From: CAZVPF01 sp964628195
GTDB lineage: Bacteria; Planctomycetota; Phycisphaerae; Sedimentisphaerales; Anaerohalosphaeraceae
Reading direction: 5' to 3'
Assembly: GCA_964628195.1 (NCBI GenBank)
Contig: CAZVPF010000032.1
Span: forward strand, 1-34,813
Length of the DNA: 34,813 bases
Shown: positions 33,454 through 34,813 of the stretch, piece by piece
Numbering within the stretch: position 1 is the stretch's first letter
Layout: each line of letters starts with the position of its first letter
Made by a program: the position numbers and the translations under genes
The notes under the pieces: model-generated
The model's input: the letters and a program-made list of their open reading frames with translations, nothing else
What the model was told of the DNA's origin: nothing
The model's database searches: none

Positions 33454-33506
33454 AAATATATCGTTGACATAGCGGGCAAACTGCCTGCAATAATACTCGA
33501 ACTGCC
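33454..33506 (+). pseudogene. RHS core remnant 3
   Basis: Encodes KYIVDIAGKLPAIILEL in one frame, nearly identical to the segment at 31071-31121. It ends abruptly 18 bases before the stop of the opposing metallo-hydrolase gene. Confidence 0.75.
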
Positions 33507-33524
33507 CACCCCCTCTTCCGCCCT

Positions 33525-34376
33525 TCAGTACCGTCTTTTCTGCTCCATCAGCAGTGTGATCCTTTTGAATATATCGGGCGAAAGTTTTTCCCGGAACATC
33601 TCACGCATCTCCCTTGCCGGCGTGCGCTTGGTAAGGTGGATGACGATGATGTGCTCGTTTTCCATTTTCTCCATCAGCCCGCCGAACTCGTCGATATGCA
33701 TGTGGTTGCCTGCGTCGGCGTTTGTCGTATGCTCGTCGGCGAAGAAGGTGCACTCGGTTATGAGTATCTTGCTTTTGCGGACATATTCGAGCTCGTGAAA
33801 AGGTGCGTATTTCGTATCGCCGAAGTACGAAACGATGGGTATCTCGATCTTGTGGTCGATCTCGATGCCCTGTTTCTTCAGCTCCACGATCTGCGGGCCG
33901 CTCAGCCCGTGATATTCTTCCTTCAGCTTCTTGCGGCGCTCGAGCACGCAGTACCCCACAGAGCCTCGGCAGTGGTTGGTCGGGAAGACCCGCGCAAAGA
34001 GGTTGGGCTTTATGTCATATTCCTCGCCGGGCTTCACACCGACGAGCTTGGCCTTGATCGCGTTGCCGTCCAGCCTGCCCCACGCGTTCAGGATATCGCG
34101 CATAGGCCCGATGTTCCCTTCCGGCGCAAGAACGGTCCCCTCGCTCTGACCTGCGAACAGCCGGTGCGAAAGGTAATAGGCGATGCCCGCCGCGTGGTCC
34201 ATATGCCCGTGACTCAGCAGGATATGGTTGATGGGAATAACCTGGTCCGGGGCCTTGCCGATATCGAAACATACGTCAAGCTGCGGCATGGCGACAACCG
34301 TCTCCTCGCCGGAGACCGAGTAACCGAGTATGTCAAGCTCGTCGATATTCAGTTGTGCCAGGCTGTGACTGGGCAT
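33525..34376 (-). CDS. RNase Z-like metallo-beta-lactamase-fold hydrolase
   Basis: A 283-residue MBL-fold enzyme. The metal-binding motif is LSHGHMDHAAG (HxHxDH), with further ligand candidates in TNHC, YFGDTKY and NHMHIDEF, as in RNase Z/ElaC-type tRNA 3'-end processing enzymes. The exosite arm typical of RNase Z is not obvious, so a general MBL hydrolase is possible. AAGG lies seven bases before the ATG. It is a single gene, convergent with the RHS array. Confidence 0.85.
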   Translation of the reverse strand: MPSHSLAQLNIDELDILGYSVSGEETVVAMPQLDVCFDIGKAPDQVIPINHILLSHGHMDHAAGIAYYLSHRLFAGQSEGTVLAPEGNIGPMRDILNAWGRLDGNAIKAKLVGVKPGEEYDIKPNLFARVFPTNHCRGSVGYCVLERRKKLKEEYHGLSGPQIVELKKQGIEIDHKIEIPIVSYFGDTKYAPFHELEYVRKSKILITECTFFADEHTTNADAGNHMHIDEFGGLMEKMENEHIIVIHLTKRTPAREMREMFREKLSPDIFKRITLLMEQKRRY

Positions 34377-34472
34377 TTGGCTGCCTTAAATACTACCGCG
34401 TCTGCTGCTGTTAACGGAAAGCCCTATCATACGCCCCCCAAGGCCCGATGTCAACGCATTTCAGAAACCAGC

Positions 34473-34520
34473 CGTCTCCCCAGCCCAGCACAAATTTTTC
34501 AACGCAAAAACCTCCCACCC
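34473..34520 (+). repeat. Dispersed composite repeat, copy B
   Basis: CTCCCCAGCCCAGCACAAAT followed by TTTTCAACGCAAAAACCTCC. Same orientation as copies A and C, here placed before a heptad array rather than after one. The interval 34377-34813 has no gene. Confidence 0.75.
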
Positions 34521-34521
34521 C

Positions 34522-34649
34522 CATTCCTGATTCCTGATTCCTGTCTCCTGTGTTCTGTGTTCTGTCTCCTATATTCTATGTTCTATGTTCTGTTTCCTGT
34601 ATTCTGTCTCCTATGTTCTGTGTTCTGTCTCCTATAACCTATAACCTGA
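34522..34649 (+). repeat. Heptanucleotide array, largest of the three
   Basis: About eighteen in-register 7-base units: ATTCCTG three times, then TCTCCTG, TGTTCTG, TATTCTA, TTTCCTG and finally TAACCTA. Positions with fixed C-T alternate with variable ones, so it is a degenerate period-7 repeat. Confidence 0.9.
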
Positions 34650-34687
34650 TTACCCCCCTTAGCGGCTTGGCAGCCTTGCGCGAAAAT

Positions 34688-34752
34688 AAAAACACCGCTG
34701 CAGTCTCCCAGCCCAGCACAAAATTTTCAATGCAAAAACCTTCCACCCTCTA
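34688..34752 (+). repeat. Dispersed composite repeat, copy C
   Basis: AAAAACACCG, CAGTCTCCCAGCCCAGCACA, TTTTCAATGCAAAAACCTTCC and a CTCTATTGCCTATTG tail. Nearest to copy B in the middle and to copy A at its 5' end. Confidence 0.75.
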
Positions 34753-34813
34753 TTGCCTATTGTCAAGCGGCGCTTAAACCCAGCCGGCAATGAGCGCGTC
34801 AAACCCAGCCACT

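Overview
The window looks like the chromosome of an anaerobic Planctomycetota bacterium, most likely of the Phycisphaerae/Sedimentisphaerales type. This is inferred from two proteins with C-terminal PEP-CTERM sorting signals, a primary-type sigma factor with a long helix-turn-helix-rich N-terminus, an NADH-linked [FeFe]-hydrogenase operon, a ferredoxin-dependent 2-oxoacid oxidoreductase, secreted glycan-degrading enzymes, and frequent TTG/GTG starts with good Shine-Dalgarno sites. No rRNA, tRNA or CRISPR was found.

Region 1 (1-6160, minus strand) is one redox operon: rex, a Cache/HAMP histidine kinase, an HndB-like thioredoxin-fold [2Fe-2S] protein, an NADH/FMN subunit (HydB/HndC) and an [FeFe]-hydrogenase catalytic subunit (HydA/HndD) cut by the window edge. 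Gene junctions overlap or are a few bases apart. Upstream of rex lie a near-consensus promoter, a Rex operator and a separate perfect palindrome over the -10 box. The operon should make H2 from NADH and reduced ferredoxin when NADH rises.

Region 2 (6160-14410) holds accessory genes: a PEP-CTERM protein with its own promoter and terminator, the sigma factor, a small membrane protein, a secreted AT-richer glycosidase-like protein, rlmN and a hemerythrin-domain protein. Long intergenic gaps carry heptanucleotide arrays and a dispersed composite repeat.

Region 3 (14684-21378, minus strand) is a second co-directional run: korA-korB-korC, an ExbD/TolR-like protein, a secreted helical-repeat protein and clpX. 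The Kor enzyme would supply reduced ferredoxin, which fits the hydrogenase metabolically.

Region 4 (21719-30942) holds a trypsin-like PEP-CTERM protease, a GH20 hexosaminidase lipoprotein overlapping dprA, a sodium/solute symporter with a short-chain dehydrogenase, a MntA/HEPN toxin-antitoxin pair and rmuC.

Region 5 (31070-33510) is a broken array of RHS polymorphic-toxin pieces: repeated core fragments alternate with AT-rich non-core genes that look like displaced toxin tips and possible immunity genes. It is followed by an RNase Z-like metallo-hydrolase and another cluster of heptad and composite repeats. The most unusual items are the RHS cassette array, the heptad repeats, the non-canonical hydrogenase active-site motifs and the layered rex promoter.
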